A DNA stretch of 64,000 bases from Pedobacter africanus (GCF_900176535.1 NZ_FWXT01000001.1:3377397-3441396), one strand, 5' to 3'; counted from the first letter of the stretch, positions 34,903-43,650 are shown. The notes: generated by a model from the sequence alone, not told the origin. Made by a program: numbers and translations.

Positions 34903-37353
34903 TTAGAACCCGTAAGACATCCGGAAACCATGCTGAACCCTGGTTTTTCCGTCGTAAGCGAAGCCGTAGGCCACCCTGAATATGAGGCGCTGCAGGCCAA
35001 AATAGAACTCCGTATAATTTCTTTTTACCGGCTGGCTCAGGTAGCTTATACCCACAACTTCTTCTAGTTTTAACTTGCGCAGTAAAGGCACTTTATTGGT
35101 GAGCAGTCCGGAAAAATTGTGTTCAAAATGCCCTTCCAGGTATTCGCGGTCGGTACTGAACAGGTAGAAATCCAGGAACAGGAATTTACGCAGGTTGGGA
35201 ACTGAAAACAAAGAGTTATTGCCCCGGAAATGTCTTGCATCAGGATAGAAGACCTGATTGTGGTTCAGGAATTTTCCGGCTCCGATTATAAAAGACGAAT
35301 AGCCCCACAAGCCGGAACTCATTCTGTTTTGCGAGATTTCCAGTGCTATCAGGTCGTAATCCACATCGCTATTGAACACTTCATTAATGCCTTTCCGGTA
35401 AGAAAGATCAATAGTTGGGTATTTAGAGGCTTGATAAAATTTGCCGTCGGGCCTTGTAATGTAGCTTTGGCCTATGGTGTAATTTAAGGAAGCCATAACC
35501 GTTAAGGCTTTATAGGTAGGAAACAGCGGTGTTTCCGTTTCCGGTGTAAAAGGGTTATTGGAACTGAACTGCTCGCCTTTCAGGTCTTTGATCTTAAAAT
35601 GGGTGGTGTTCACCAGCTGGGTATTGCGCGAATAATCTACAGACAGGTTGGCCAGCAGTCCATTGCTCAGTTCCCGGCTTGTACCCGCATTGATAAATTC
35701 CTTTTTGTAGAACTTGGAAAAATTGGTCTCAAAAAACAGGGAGTTGATGGAGTTGCCCAGCAGGCTCATGGAACCGAAATTGTTAAGGTCGTAGATGCCC
35801 GAGCCCCCACTGATACTGATGTTGGCACGTTTTACCGGATTGTAATAATAGTTGGCCGTTAAGCTTCCGGTTAGTGTTTTATTGGAAAAGCCGTATCTCG
35901 CTTCCGGGCGGATGCTGTAATAGCGGCTGTTTTCCAGGTCTTTTTTATAGGTCACCCCATATTTGAGGGCAAGACCTTCAACGGTATTGTAAAGAATAGA
36001 GCGGTACAGCGGGTCGAAGCTGTAATGCTTGCCGGCATAACGGTTATTGATGGTATAGCCGGTTGCGGCAAGTTTTACAATGCCGAATTTGTTGTTCTCC
36101 CGTTCCATTGAATCCAGGTAACGTTTAGAAGTTTTTAAAGCAGCGATGCTGTCCTTTCTGATGTAATCACGACTTTCTTCTTTAGTTAACGGGATAGGCC
36201 TGTTGTTGAGCCAGAACAACGAATCTTTTTTGTTGACCGCTTTGCTGATCTTTAAGATTTCACCGTTAAAGTAATTTTTGGGGAAATTGGGTTGGATGTT
36301 GTAGTTGCTGTATACCCCAACATAATAGCCCTCAAACTTAAAGCCCAGCACATTTCCGTTAAACTGGAAATTGATATTGGAGGGCATGTATGTGTTTTCT
36401 ACCTTGAGGAATTGCTGCTTGATATGGAGCGTGTCTAGCAGGTTAATGCCCGTATTTTTGCTGAGGTATACCTCGGCATTGACCAGGTGCCAGCTGTCGT
36501 CGGCAATATAGATCACCCCCCGGAATACCGGATCGTGTTCCCTGCGGGGGATGATCTGGATTTTATTTACAGTAATTCCATTTTCTGTACTTACACCCAG
36601 TAATTTATACCGGTAGTACAAGAAGGCATTGTCTGAAATCGGCGATACAAACCCACGTGTGCTCAGTTTGTCTTCAAGGAGAATGTTTTCATAAAAATTA
36701 ATGATCAGATCGGACGCCTTATTAAAACTGAATGCGTTGTTGCGGCCAGAGGTTTTAGAAGAAATCATCTCTTCGTGGATTTTGTCGGGCCGCTGAAATG
36801 CAAATGTGGAGGTGGATTCCGACAGGTAGATGATCCCTTTGCGGTTGGTGTCCAGATCGAGCATTTTCTGAATGTCGCGGCCAAATATTTTTTTTGGTGC
36901 CCCAACAAGCTTCTGTACGCCTTTGATATAGACATTAGTGGTATAGGCGTTGACCTCAGTTAAGTGTGCCTTTCTTTGTTTTATGGTTTGCCGGATAATG
37001 GCATAAGCAGGGTCTTCTGCATTTGCGTTGATGGTAACGCCTGAAAGGGTATAGGTTTCCGGACTGAGGACGATATGCTCAGCGGCATCTTCAGCAATGC
37101 TGATATTCCTTTCTACGGCCTTGTAACCAATGGCTTTGTAAACAATGGTGAAAGTCCCTGCCTCAATAGCGAGCCGATAAAATCCGTCGATGTTTGCAGA
37201 AGTGCCTTTTGTGGTGTTCTTAATATAGACAGAGGCAAAGGATACAGGTTGCCCATCTGTGTCTTTTATCGTTCCACTGAGTTTAAATTGCTGTGCCAGT
37301 GCTGTAGTAAAGGTAATTACAAGCAGTATTAGCGTTAAAAATGGTTTCTTCAT
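34903..37353 (-). CDS. DUF5686 outer-membrane protein with carboxypeptidase-regulatory-like domain
   Basis: The 816-residue protein has a signal peptide (MKKPFLTLILLVITFTTALAQ). An N-terminal CarboxypepD_reg-like Ig domain follows (FKLSGTIKDTDGQPVSFASV, about 22-105). The large remainder has the layout of the Bacteroidota DUF5686 family: alternating strands consistent with an outer-membrane barrel, ending in GFRMSYGF. It lacks a TonB plug. Proteins of this kind are widespread in the phylum and their role is not established; transport or envelope assembly has been guessed. It is monocistronic and shares a bidirectional terminator with the peptidase gene. Confidence 0.82.
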   Translation of the reverse strand: MKKPFLTLILLVITFTTALAQQFKLSGTIKDTDGQPVSFASVYIKNTTKGTSANIDGFYRLAIEAGTFTIVYKAIGYKAVERNISIAEDAAEHIVLSPETYTLSGVTINANAEDPAYAIIRQTIKQRKAHLTEVNAYTTNVYIKGVQKLVGAPKKIFGRDIQKMLDLDTNRKGIIYLSESTSTFAFQRPDKIHEEMISSKTSGRNNAFSFNKASDLIINFYENILLEDKLSTRGFVSPISDNAFLYYRYKLLGVSTENGITVNKIQIIPRREHDPVFRGVIYIADDSWHLVNAEVYLSKNTGINLLDTLHIKQQFLKVENTYMPSNINFQFNGNVLGFKFEGYYVGVYSNYNIQPNFPKNYFNGEILKISKAVNKKDSLFWLNNRPIPLTKEESRDYIRKDSIAALKTSKRYLDSMERENNKFGIVKLAATGYTINNRYAGKHYSFDPLYRSILYNTVEGLALKYGVTYKKDLENSRYYSIRPEARYGFSNKTLTGSLTANYYYNPVKRANISISGGSGIYDLNNFGSMSLLGNSINSLFFETNFSKFYKKEFINAGTSRELSNGLLANLSVDYSRNTQLVNTTHFKIKDLKGEQFSSNNPFTPETETPLFPTYKALTVMASLNYTIGQSYITRPDGKFYQASKYPTIDLSYRKGINEVFNSDVDYDLIALEISQNRMSSGLWGYSSFIIGAGKFLNHNQVFYPDARHFRGNNSLFSVPNLRKFLFLDFYLFSTDREYLEGHFEHNFSGLLTNKVPLLRKLKLEEVVGISYLSQPVKRNYTEFYFGLQRLIFRVAYGFAYDGKTRVQHGFRMSYGF

Positions 37354-37463
37354 GCAGTGGATAGACCTTAAATGATGTGATTAGTTACAGGTAAATATAG
37401 TTATTCTGCTAAAGTTTGCCAGGCCAAGCTAATTTAGGTTACCACCCGAAAGCTGGAATTGCA

Positions 37464-37471
37464 TAACTTTG
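37464..37471 (+). promoter_or_regulatory. Probable -7 box of kbl
   Basis: TAACTTTG fits the Bacteroidota TAnnTTTG box and ends 21 bp before the ATG at 37493. No clear TTG is present at the expected -33 distance. A longer reading frame from a TTG at 37469 would start inside this box, which argues against it. Confidence 0.5.
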
Positions 37472-37492
37472 ACCTCAATAAACAATAGCATT

Positions 37493-38680
37493 ATGTATAA
37501 AACATTACAACCAGTTCTTCAACAAGAACTAGACCAGATAGAGAAAGATGGCCTTTACAAGCGTGAGCGCATTATTGTAACCCCACAGGGCGCGGATATA
37601 AAAGTAAATACAGGACAGGAAGTGATTAATTTCTGTGCAAACAATTACCTGGGCCTTTCGTCTGATCCCCGTGTAACTGAAGCAGCCAAAAAGGCTATTG
37701 ACAAATATGGCTATGGCATGTCCTCTGTACGCTTTATTTGCGGTACCCAGGATATTCATAAAGAGCTGGAAGAAAAGATCTCCAAGTTTTTAGGCACGGA
37801 AGATACCATCTTATATGCGGCTGCTTTTGATGCCAATGGGGGTGTTTTTGAGCCTTTGTTTAATGATCAGGACGCCATCATTTCTGATGAATTGAATCAT
37901 GCATCCATTATTGATGGTGTCCGTTTGTGTAAAGCGAAACGGTTCAGGTATAAAAATGCAGATATGGAAGATCTGGAGCAGCAGCTGATTGCTGCAAAGG
38001 ATTCCAGACACCGCATTATTGTAACCGACGGGGCTTTTTCTATGGATGGTGTTGTAGCACCGCTGGATAAGATCTGTGATCTGGCGGACAAATATGAGGC
38101 CCTGGTGATGATCGATGAGTCACACTGTACGGGATTTATTGGCAAAACCGGACGGGGAACGCATGAGCATTTTAATGTAATGGACAGGATTGACATCATT
38201 ACGGGTACCTTGGGTAAGGCTTTAGGTGGTGCTTCCGGAGGTTTTACATCAGGTAAGAAAGAAATTATTGACATGCTGCGCCAGCGTTCGCGCCCATACC
38301 TGTTCTCCAATACATTGGCCCCGGCTATTGCAGGTGCTTCTGTAGCTGTACTGGACATGCTGAGTGAAACCACCAATTTAAGGGATAAGCTGGAAAACAA
38401 CACCCGTTACTTTCGCGAAAAAATGACTGAGGCGGGGTTTGACATCAAACCGGGTGTACATCCGATAGTGCCTGTTATGCTTTATGATGCCAAGCTGGCG
38501 CAGGAGTTTGCTGCCAAAATGCTGGAAGAAGGGATCTATGTGATCGGATTTTACTACCCTGTTGTAGGGCAGGGCAAAGCGAGGATCCGTGTGCAGTTGT
38601 CGGCCGCCCATGACCAGCATCATTTAGATAAGGCAATTGCAGCGTTTACCAAGGTAGGGAAGGCATTGGGAGTAATATAA
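37493..38680 (+). CDS. kbl: Glycine C-acetyltransferase (2-amino-3-ketobutyrate CoA ligase)
   Basis: The 395-residue PLP enzyme belongs to the alpha-oxoamine synthase family and has the usual length. Visible motifs are NFCANNYLGLSSDP, the substrate loop YGYGMSSVRFICGTQDIHKELE, VMIDESHCTGFIGKTGRGT and the PLP-lysine segment ITGTLGKALGGASGGF. The C-terminal domain ends with IRVQLSAAHDQHHLDKAI. The YGYGMSSVRFICGTQ loop distinguishes KBL from BioF and ALA synthase. It cleaves 2-amino-3-ketobutyrate with CoA to glycine and acetyl-CoA, completing the pathway begun by the threonine dehydrogenase at 5173. Confidence 0.95.
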   Translation: MYKTLQPVLQQELDQIEKDGLYKRERIIVTPQGADIKVNTGQEVINFCANNYLGLSSDPRVTEAAKKAIDKYGYGMSSVRFICGTQDIHKELEEKISKFLGTEDTILYAAAFDANGGVFEPLFNDQDAIISDELNHASIIDGVRLCKAKRFRYKNADMEDLEQQLIAAKDSRHRIIVTDGAFSMDGVVAPLDKICDLADKYEALVMIDESHCTGFIGKTGRGTHEHFNVMDRIDIITGTLGKALGGASGGFTSGKKEIIDMLRQRSRPYLFSNTLAPAIAGASVAVLDMLSETTNLRDKLENNTRYFREKMTEAGFDIKPGVHPIVPVMLYDAKLAQEFAAKMLEEGIYVIGFYYPVVGQGKARIRVQLSAAHDQHHLDKAIAAFTKVGKALGVI

Positions 38681-38696
38681 ATTAGCCGTATATTTG
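38666..38696 (+). promoter_or_regulatory. Consensus Bacteroidota promoter of pheS, nearly leaderless
   Basis: TTG at 38666-38668, 20 bases, then TATATTTG at 38689-38696 is a close match to the Bacteroidota promoter consensus. The ATG of pheS at 38702 lies 5 bp after the -7 box, so the message would start at or within a few bases of the start codon. The -33 element lies inside the end of kbl. Confidence 0.65.
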
Positions 38697-38701
38697 ACCC
38701 C

Positions 38702-39748
38702 ATGTTACAAGATAAGATAACACAATATTCCGCAGAAATCAATGCGTTTTCGACAAGCAATGCCGATGAGTTAGAGCAGTTCCGTATTAAATTCCTTGGA
38801 ACGAAAGGGATCATTAAGGATATATTTGATGAATTTAAAGCCGTTTCGCCAGAGGAGAAAAGAACGCTGGGCAAAGTTTTAAATGAATTTAAGCAGCTCG
38901 CAGAAGGTAAATATCAGGAATTGAAAGAGCAGACTGCGGTTGCCGATACTGCAAAGGGACCTGATATGGACCTTACATTGCCGGGTGAGGGTTTTGAAGT
39001 GGGTTCGCGTCACCCTTTGGCGCTGGTAAGAAGGGAGATCATAGAGATCTTCAATAAGCTGGGCTTTGTGGTTGCCGAAGGACCTGAAATTGAAGATGAC
39101 TGGCATAACTTCTCTGCATTGAACTTTCCGGAGGAACATCCGGCGCGGGATATGCAGGACACCTTTTTCATTAAAAAAGCAACTGAGAAAGACGAAAGCG
39201 GTGATATTGCTTTACGTACGCATACCTCTTCTGTTCAGGTGCGGATGATGGAGGCTGGCAAACCGCCGTTCAGGGCCATTATGCCGGGGCGTGTATATCG
39301 TAATGAAGCGATATCTGCAAGGGCGCATTGCTTTTTTCATCAGGTAGAAGGCTTGTATGTGGATGAAAACGTGTCTTTTGCTGATCTGAAACAAACTTTA
39401 TTCTATTTTGTTCAGGAGCTTTATGGCGAAGGCACAAAAGTAAGGTTCCGTCCGTCTTATTTCCCTTTTACCGAGCCATCGGCAGAAATGGATATTTCCT
39501 GCACCATTTGTAAGGGGGCAGGCTGCCAGATGTGTAAGTACAGTGGATGGGTAGAGATATTGGGCTGCGGTATGGTAGATCCTAATGTTTTGGAAAACTG
39601 TGGTATCGACAGTAAACAATACAGCGGTTTTGCTTTTGGAATGGGTATAGAGCGTATTGCCAATTTAAAATTTGAAATAAAGGACCTGCGTTTGTTCTCT
39701 GAGAACGATGTGAGGTTCCTGAAACAATATAAAACTTCATTGATCTGA
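38702..39748 (+). CDS. pheS: Phenylalanyl-tRNA synthetase alpha subunit
   Basis: The 348-residue protein has the N-terminal coiled-coil tRNA-binding segment and class II catalytic motifs. Visible blocks are HPLALVRREIIEIFNKLGFVV, FNALNFPEEHPARD-like FSALNFPEEHPARDMQDTFF, HTSSVQVRMM, GRVYRNEAISARAHCFFHQVEG and the C-terminal GFAFGMGIERIANL (motif 3). The cysteine-rich stretch CTICKGAGCQMCKYSGWVEILGCG is common in bacterial PheS. It charges tRNA-Phe as an alpha2beta2 complex with PheT, which is not in this window. The stop overlaps the next gene by one base (TGATG). Confidence 0.96.
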   Translation: MLQDKITQYSAEINAFSTSNADELEQFRIKFLGTKGIIKDIFDEFKAVSPEEKRTLGKVLNEFKQLAEGKYQELKEQTAVADTAKGPDMDLTLPGEGFEVGSRHPLALVRREIIEIFNKLGFVVAEGPEIEDDWHNFSALNFPEEHPARDMQDTFFIKKATEKDESGDIALRTHTSSVQVRMMEAGKPPFRAIMPGRVYRNEAISARAHCFFHQVEGLYVDENVSFADLKQTLFYFVQELYGEGTKVRFRPSYFPFTEPSAEMDISCTICKGAGCQMCKYSGWVEILGCGMVDPNVLENCGIDSKQYSGFAFGMGIERIANLKFEIKDLRLFSENDVRFLKQYKTSLI

Positions 39749-40164
39749 TGAAAGGGATCGTGCCGGGCATATTGTTGGTTTTGCTGTTGGCGGGCTGCGG
39801 TAAGGAAAACCTGGTAATTCCCAATGTGCCTGTCAATTTTAGTGTCCAGCTTACCGACCCCAGGATGATCAGGCTGAGCAGTCCGGGTGGTGCGGTAGCA
39901 TTTGACAACTACGGTGTGGCCGGAATCGTGATTTATCGTACCACAAGCGGTAATTATGTAGCTTACGATCGCTGCAGTACGGTGAACCCTGAAAAAAGAT
40001 GTGCGGTAGAACTGGACGATCCGAGTTTTACCGTAACAGACAAATGTTCAGGCGCAAAGTACCTGCTGGAAGATGGCAGTCCGGCTAAAGCGCCGGCAGA
40101 ATTATCGCTCAAAAAGTACAATACCTCTGTATCGGGAGGAAACACATTACGCGTAACCAATTGA
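39748..40164 (+). CDS. Rieske-like lipoprotein lacking the histidine cluster ligands
   Basis: The 138-residue lipoprotein has a lipobox (VLLLAGC, Cys17). The mature part reads like a Rieske fold: a first box DRCSTV (Cys76) and a second box DKCSGAKYLLEDGSPAKAPAELSLKKY (Cys100). The second box keeps the downstream dG.p..aPa..pL..Y pattern of true Rieske proteins. In the canonical boxes C-x-H and C-x2-H, the histidines would fall at Thr78 and Ala103, so a [2Fe-2S] Rieske cluster is not expected. Cys76 and Cys100, with Cys85, might form a disulfide instead. It is translationally coupled to pheS upstream and to the TetR gene downstream. Its role is unknown. Confidence 0.65.
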   Translation: MKGIVPGILLVLLLAGCGKENLVIPNVPVNFSVQLTDPRMIRLSSPGGAVAFDNYGVAGIVIYRTTSGNYVAYDRCSTVNPEKRCAVELDDPSFTVTDKCSGAKYLLEDGSPAKAPAELSLKKYNTSVSGGNTLRVTN

Positions 40165-40739
40165 TGGAACCAGAAAAAATAAAAGAAAGTATAGTAAAGG
40201 CGGCCAAAGAGTTGTTCAGGAAGTACGGTTATCATAAAACTAGTGTGAATGAGATAGCCAGGAAAGCGCGTATTGCCAAGGCTACCATATACAAGTATTT
40301 TGAGAGCAAGGAGCAGATACTGGATGCCATTTTAATGGATTATCTGGATTTGAACCTTCATGAGATACTCAAGAACAAAGCCCAGTTCTCTAATGAGGAA
40401 GAACACCTTAAAGCCCTGGTAATGAAAACCTGCAGGCTTACCTATACAGTTTGCAATGAGTTTATTGGCTGGGACTTTGTAAGGGAAAACGCCAACTCCC
40501 AGGAGTTTTTAAAACACCTGTCCGATCAGCTGGAATCCTTATTGCTTTCTGCCTACCTGGAACTGGATCATTTTAAAAACCATCCTTCCCGCAGGGAAGG
40601 GCTGGCCTTTTTGTTGAAGGCCAGTAAAAACATCGTATTCTCTTTTGCCTTTACTTCGGTAAGCGACTCGGATGTCCGCAAAAACTTCGTCAGCTTCCAA
40701 AAGGAACTGCTGCCCTTTCTGGTAAAAGCGGCATTGTAA
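40164..40739 (+). CDS. TetR/AcrR-family transcriptional regulator
   Basis: The 191-residue protein starts MEPEKIKESIVKAAKELFRK and has the TetR N-terminal helix-turn-helix (YHKTSVNEIARKARIAKATIYKYFESKEQIL, about 24-54). The helical C-terminal ligand-binding domain resembles none I know. The ATG overlaps the stop of the Rieske-like gene by one base (TGATG), so it is the third gene of a pheS transcription unit. A TTG one codon earlier is ignored. The target is unknown; self-regulation or control of the short ORF at 40856 is possible but unsupported. Confidence 0.88.
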   Translation: MEPEKIKESIVKAAKELFRKYGYHKTSVNEIARKARIAKATIYKYFESKEQILDAILMDYLDLNLHEILKNKAQFSNEEEHLKALVMKTCRLTYTVCNEFIGWDFVRENANSQEFLKHLSDQLESLLLSAYLELDHFKNHPSRREGLAFLLKASKNIVFSFAFTSVSDSDVRKNFVSFQKELLPFLVKAAL

Positions 40740-40800
40740 TCGTTACGGCCCTGCATGCGGCCAGTATCAGATTTCTTTACAATATCTTAACGCATACCGA

Positions 40801-40832
40801 TTGGGTATTTGGTATAAAACAGCTTATATTTG
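40801..40832 (+). promoter_or_regulatory. Consensus Bacteroidota promoter in front of a 36-codon ORF
   Basis: TTG at 40801-40803, 21 bases, then TATATTTG at 40825-40832 matches the TTG-N19-21-TAnnTTTG pattern. It points at the short ORF at 40856, leaving an estimated leader of about 15-20 nt. Confidence 0.55.
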
Positions 40833-40855
40833 CTTTGTTAGCAAGATGTAACACC

Positions 40856-40966
40856 ATGAGTAAAGAAGTTTTAGAGATTTCTGTATTGGTAGATGAGAAA
40901 TTCGATGTGAAGTTTGATCTTGCTGGAGGTTTTTGGGGTTTTCTGTTCAGAATCTTTGGCAAATAA
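40856..40966 (+). CDS. Possible small protein of 36 residues, unknown function
   Basis: ATG at 40856 opens 36 codons ending in TAA at 40964-40966. The peptide starts with an acidic, valine-rich part (MSKEVLEISVLVDEKFDVKF). It ends with an aromatic, hydrophobic tail (GGFWGFLFRIFGK) that could lie in or on a membrane. It stands in the 317-bp gap between the TetR gene and rlmD, behind its own consensus promoter, which is the main support for it being expressed. I recognise no family. It might encode a small membrane peptide, or the transcript might act as an RNA. Confidence 0.4.
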   Translation: MSKEVLEISVLVDEKFDVKFDLAGGFWGFLFRIFGK

Positions 40967-41041
40967 CAATTGACATTCCATTTTCTTTTCCCGGAAAGGC
41001 CTTTGCCTGCCTGACGGAGATCTTATGTCTGAAAAAAAACT

Positions 41042-41049
41042 TACTTTTG
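41042..41049 (+). promoter_or_regulatory. Probable -7 box of rlmD
   Basis: TACTTTTG fits TAnnTTTG and ends 7 bp before the ATG at 41057, implying a very short leader. No TTG lies at the expected upstream distance. Confidence 0.4.
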
Positions 41050-41056
41050 CGCCATA

Positions 41057-42508
41057 ATGAGTAGAAATAGAAAAGCCGGAGTGGTAACGATCATTCCTGA
41101 TTTAAGCATTATTGACATTGCCGAAGAAGGTAAAGGTGTAGGTAGGGCCGATGAACTGGTAGTTTTTGTGGAAAAGGCAGTACCAGGCGACATTGCGGAT
41201 GTCAGGATAGTGCGAAAAAAGAAGAACTTTGCCGAAGCGGTTATAGATAACCTGCAAAAAAAATCTGATTTAAGGACTGATCCTTTTTGTCCGCATTTTG
41301 GTACCTGCGGAGGCTGTAAGTGGCAGCATATGGAATACGATGCCCAGCTGAAATTTAAACATAAAAATGTGGAAGCCGCCTTGCAGCGTCTGGCAAAAAT
41401 AGATACTACCGGAATGGAGCCTATTCTGGGTTCTGCCGAAAATAAATATTACAGGAACAAACTGGAATATACTTTCTCTAATAAACGCTGGCTGGATAAG
41501 AGCGATATGGCAGAGCGTCCTGACGGGCTGGCGCCTGAAAGTCCCCAACCTGATCTGGAAATGAATGCCCTGGGTTTTCATGTGCCTTTGCGTTTTGATA
41601 AGATCCTGGATATACAACATTGTTATTTGCAGGCCGAGCCATCCAATAGCATCAGGAACCAGGTTAGGGAATATGCACTAAAGGAAGGTCTTTCATTCTA
41701 TGATTTACGCAACCACGAGGGAAACCTGCGTAACCTGATCATCCGTACTTCATCGACTGGTGAAGTGATGGTGGTTGTGGTTTTTGCCTATGCTGAGCAG
41801 GAAAAGATCGATGGGCTGATGGAGTATCTGAAGCTCAGCTTTTCGCAGATCAGCTCGTTATTGTACATTATTAATCAGAAAAAGAACGATACCATTTTTG
41901 ATCAGGAGGTAGTTACCTATGCAGGGCGTGACTACATTTTTGAGGAAATGGACGGACTGAAGTTTAAAATCGGTGCGAAATCTTTCTACCAGACCAATTC
42001 TGGACAGGCACATGAACTGTATAAAATTACCCGAGAATTTGCTGGCTTTACCGGTGATGAACTGGTTTATGACCTGTATACCGGTGCAGGCACCATAGCG
42101 AACTTTGTGGCAGGAAGTGTAAAACAGGTAGTAGGCATCGAATATGTGCCTACAGCCATTGAAGATGCTAAATTCAATTCTGAGCTGAACGGCATCAACA
42201 ATACGATCTTTTATGCCGGGGATATGAAGGACATCCTGACAAGGGAATTTATAGCCGCACATGGTAAGCCGGATGTGGTGATCACAGACCCGCCAAGGGC
42301 AGGAATGCATGCTGATGTAGTGGAGCGGCTACTGGAAATGGAAGCAGAAAAGATCGTTTATGTGAGCTGTAATGCGGCTACACAGGCGCGCGATCTGGCC
42401 CTGCTGAAAGAAAAATATGAAGTGGTAAGGATTAAACCGGTAGACATGTTTCCGCATACCCAACATGTAGAAAATGTAGTATTGCTAAAGTTGAATAGTG
42501 TGAATTAA
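41057..42508 (+). CDS. rlmD: 23S rRNA (uracil-5-)-methyltransferase, RlmD/RumA family
   Basis: The 483-residue protein has an N-terminal TRAM domain (about 10-70) and a [4Fe-4S] motif CPHFGTCGGCKWQHM. The SAM-binding site is VYDLYTGAGTIANFVA, and the methyltransferase motifs include VITDPPRAGMH. The catalytic Cys lies in VYVSCNAATQARDLALL. Family members methylate uracil-1939 (RlmD) or uracil-747 (RlmC) of 23S rRNA, or U54 of tRNA (TrmA). The TRAM domain plus Fe-S cluster favours the RlmD type, although exact target assignment in Bacteroidota is uncertain. It is followed after 14 bp by an unknown gene. Confidence 0.9.
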   Translation: MSRNRKAGVVTIIPDLSIIDIAEEGKGVGRADELVVFVEKAVPGDIADVRIVRKKKNFAEAVIDNLQKKSDLRTDPFCPHFGTCGGCKWQHMEYDAQLKFKHKNVEAALQRLAKIDTTGMEPILGSAENKYYRNKLEYTFSNKRWLDKSDMAERPDGLAPESPQPDLEMNALGFHVPLRFDKILDIQHCYLQAEPSNSIRNQVREYALKEGLSFYDLRNHEGNLRNLIIRTSSTGEVMVVVVFAYAEQEKIDGLMEYLKLSFSQISSLLYIINQKKNDTIFDQEVVTYAGRDYIFEEMDGLKFKIGAKSFYQTNSGQAHELYKITREFAGFTGDELVYDLYTGAGTIANFVAGSVKQVVGIEYVPTAIEDAKFNSELNGINNTIFYAGDMKDILTREFIAAHGKPDVVITDPPRAGMHADVVERLLEMEAEKIVYVSCNAATQARDLALLKEKYEVVRIKPVDMFPHTQHVENVVLLKLNSVN

Positions 42509-42522
42509 TTATAAGTACTGAA

Positions 42523-42927
42523 ATGGATATTGAAGAATTGATGCCACAACAGCCTGAAGAGGATAAGTCCGCACTAAAAAAGAGCCCGCTCATCAGTCTG
42601 GAAAAAGACCTGGGACTCTATGCCGATTCAATCAAAGAGGTGGCCGTTGAAATTATGGTGGAAGGCATTTCTGCCAATCCGATCTTTGTGGCGCACCAGC
42701 ACACGGTAAGTATAGGTGAAATGATTTTAGACCGAAGTGAGTTGAATACCGAATGGACCATACAGGCTTCCACGCTGGAAGAGTTTATAGAGAAAGGCAT
42801 TATCAATCCAGAAAAAAAAGCCTTGTTTTTGAAGAGTTACAAACGGCCGGAGGATTATATGTGCGTATTTGTAATTGTACCGGAAGGAGCCAATTTTATC
42901 TATTACCCCTATAAGGCCAAACAGTAA
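42523..42927 (+). CDS. Hypothetical protein, 134 residues
   Basis: I do not recognise this family. The protein has no signal peptide or membrane segment, an acidic N-terminal 20 residues, and then a compact alpha/beta-looking domain (LGLYADSIKEVAVEIMVEGISANPIFVAH ... YMCVFVIVPEGANFIYYPYK). It lies 14 bp after rlmD and is probably co-transcribed. The 174-bp gap after it holds two weak hairpins (42948-42977 and 43010-43032). The second is followed by T-rich sequence and may end transcription. The even codon usage and clean context suggest a real gene. Confidence 0.75.
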   Translation: MDIEELMPQQPEEDKSALKKSPLISLEKDLGLYADSIKEVAVEIMVEGISANPIFVAHQHTVSIGEMILDRSELNTEWTIQASTLEEFIEKGIINPEKKALFLKSYKRPEDYMCVFVIVPEGANFIYYPYKAKQ

Positions 42928-43101
42928 TAACTGCTCCTAAAAAAGAAATCCCTATCCGGGCAAACTTGGATAAGGATTACTAAAAAACTATTGATTAGAC
43001 GCTGCTGAGTCCGAAAGGTTTCAAGATTCGGAAAATATTTTTTATTATTTGAATATGAACCTTAAAATCGTTCTTTTTGCAGTATAAAACAAGGTGTAAA
43101 A

Positions 43102-43611
43102 ATGGCAGGATCTCAATTACTTATTCTGGATAAAAAGCAGATACAGCAAAAAATAAACAGGATTGCTTACCAGATACTGGAAGATAACCTTTCTGAAAAG
43201 GAAGTGGTACTGGCAGGGATATGGGACAGGGGATATAAACTGGCTGTGCGCCTGAAAAAGGTATTGTCCAAGATATCTGAGCTAAAGGTCACCATGCTTA
43301 AAATTGAGCTGGACAGGCAAAACAGTAAACTGGTTGCCAATACAGACCTGGACGAAACGCACTGGAGAAATAAAGTTATCATTCTGGTAGATGATGTGCT
43401 GAACAGCGGCAAGACACTTGCCTATGGCCTGGGCGTTTTCCTGAATACCCCACATAAAAAGATCAGAACAGTGGTATTGGTAGATAGGAGTCATAAAATC
43501 TTTCCGATTGCTACAGACTATGTTGGTTTGGAGCTGGCAACAGTGCTAAAAGAGCATGTGGATGTGGTAATGGACGTGGAAGGTGAGGAAGACCGGGTTT
43601 ATTTAAGCTAA
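43102..43611 (+). CDS. PyrR-like phosphoribosyltransferase
   Basis: The 169-residue type I phosphoribosyltransferase has a PRPP-binding loop VIILVDDVLNSGKTLAYG (about 93-110). It has the N-terminal loop ELVLAGIWDRGYKLA-type segment (VVLAGIWDRGYKLAVRL) of PyrR and uracil phosphoribosyltransferase-like proteins. In Firmicutes PyrR also binds pyr-operon RNA, but no pyrimidine gene is near here, so enzymatic salvage or an unknown role is as likely. It is followed by an acyltransferase gene 39 bp downstream. Confidence 0.85.
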   Translation: MAGSQLLILDKKQIQQKINRIAYQILEDNLSEKEVVLAGIWDRGYKLAVRLKKVLSKISELKVTMLKIELDRQNSKLVANTDLDETHWRNKVIILVDDVLNSGKTLAYGLGVFLNTPHKKIRTVVLVDRSHKIFPIATDYVGLELATVLKEHVDVVMDVEGEEDRVYLS

Positions 43612-43650
43612 TGGTTTGCATTTAAAGCAAAATTTTCTCATTTTAGAGGG

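Noticed and set aside
37529..37759. Minus-strand ORF within kbl, one of many shadow frames
   Set aside because: It lies fully opposite a clear enzyme gene, has no recognisable domain and no promoter, like the other antisense frames across the window.
42928..43101. Possible tRNA or ncRNA in the gap before the phosphoribosyltransferase
   Set aside because: Only two short hairpins are present; no cloverleaf or known RNA motif can be drawn.
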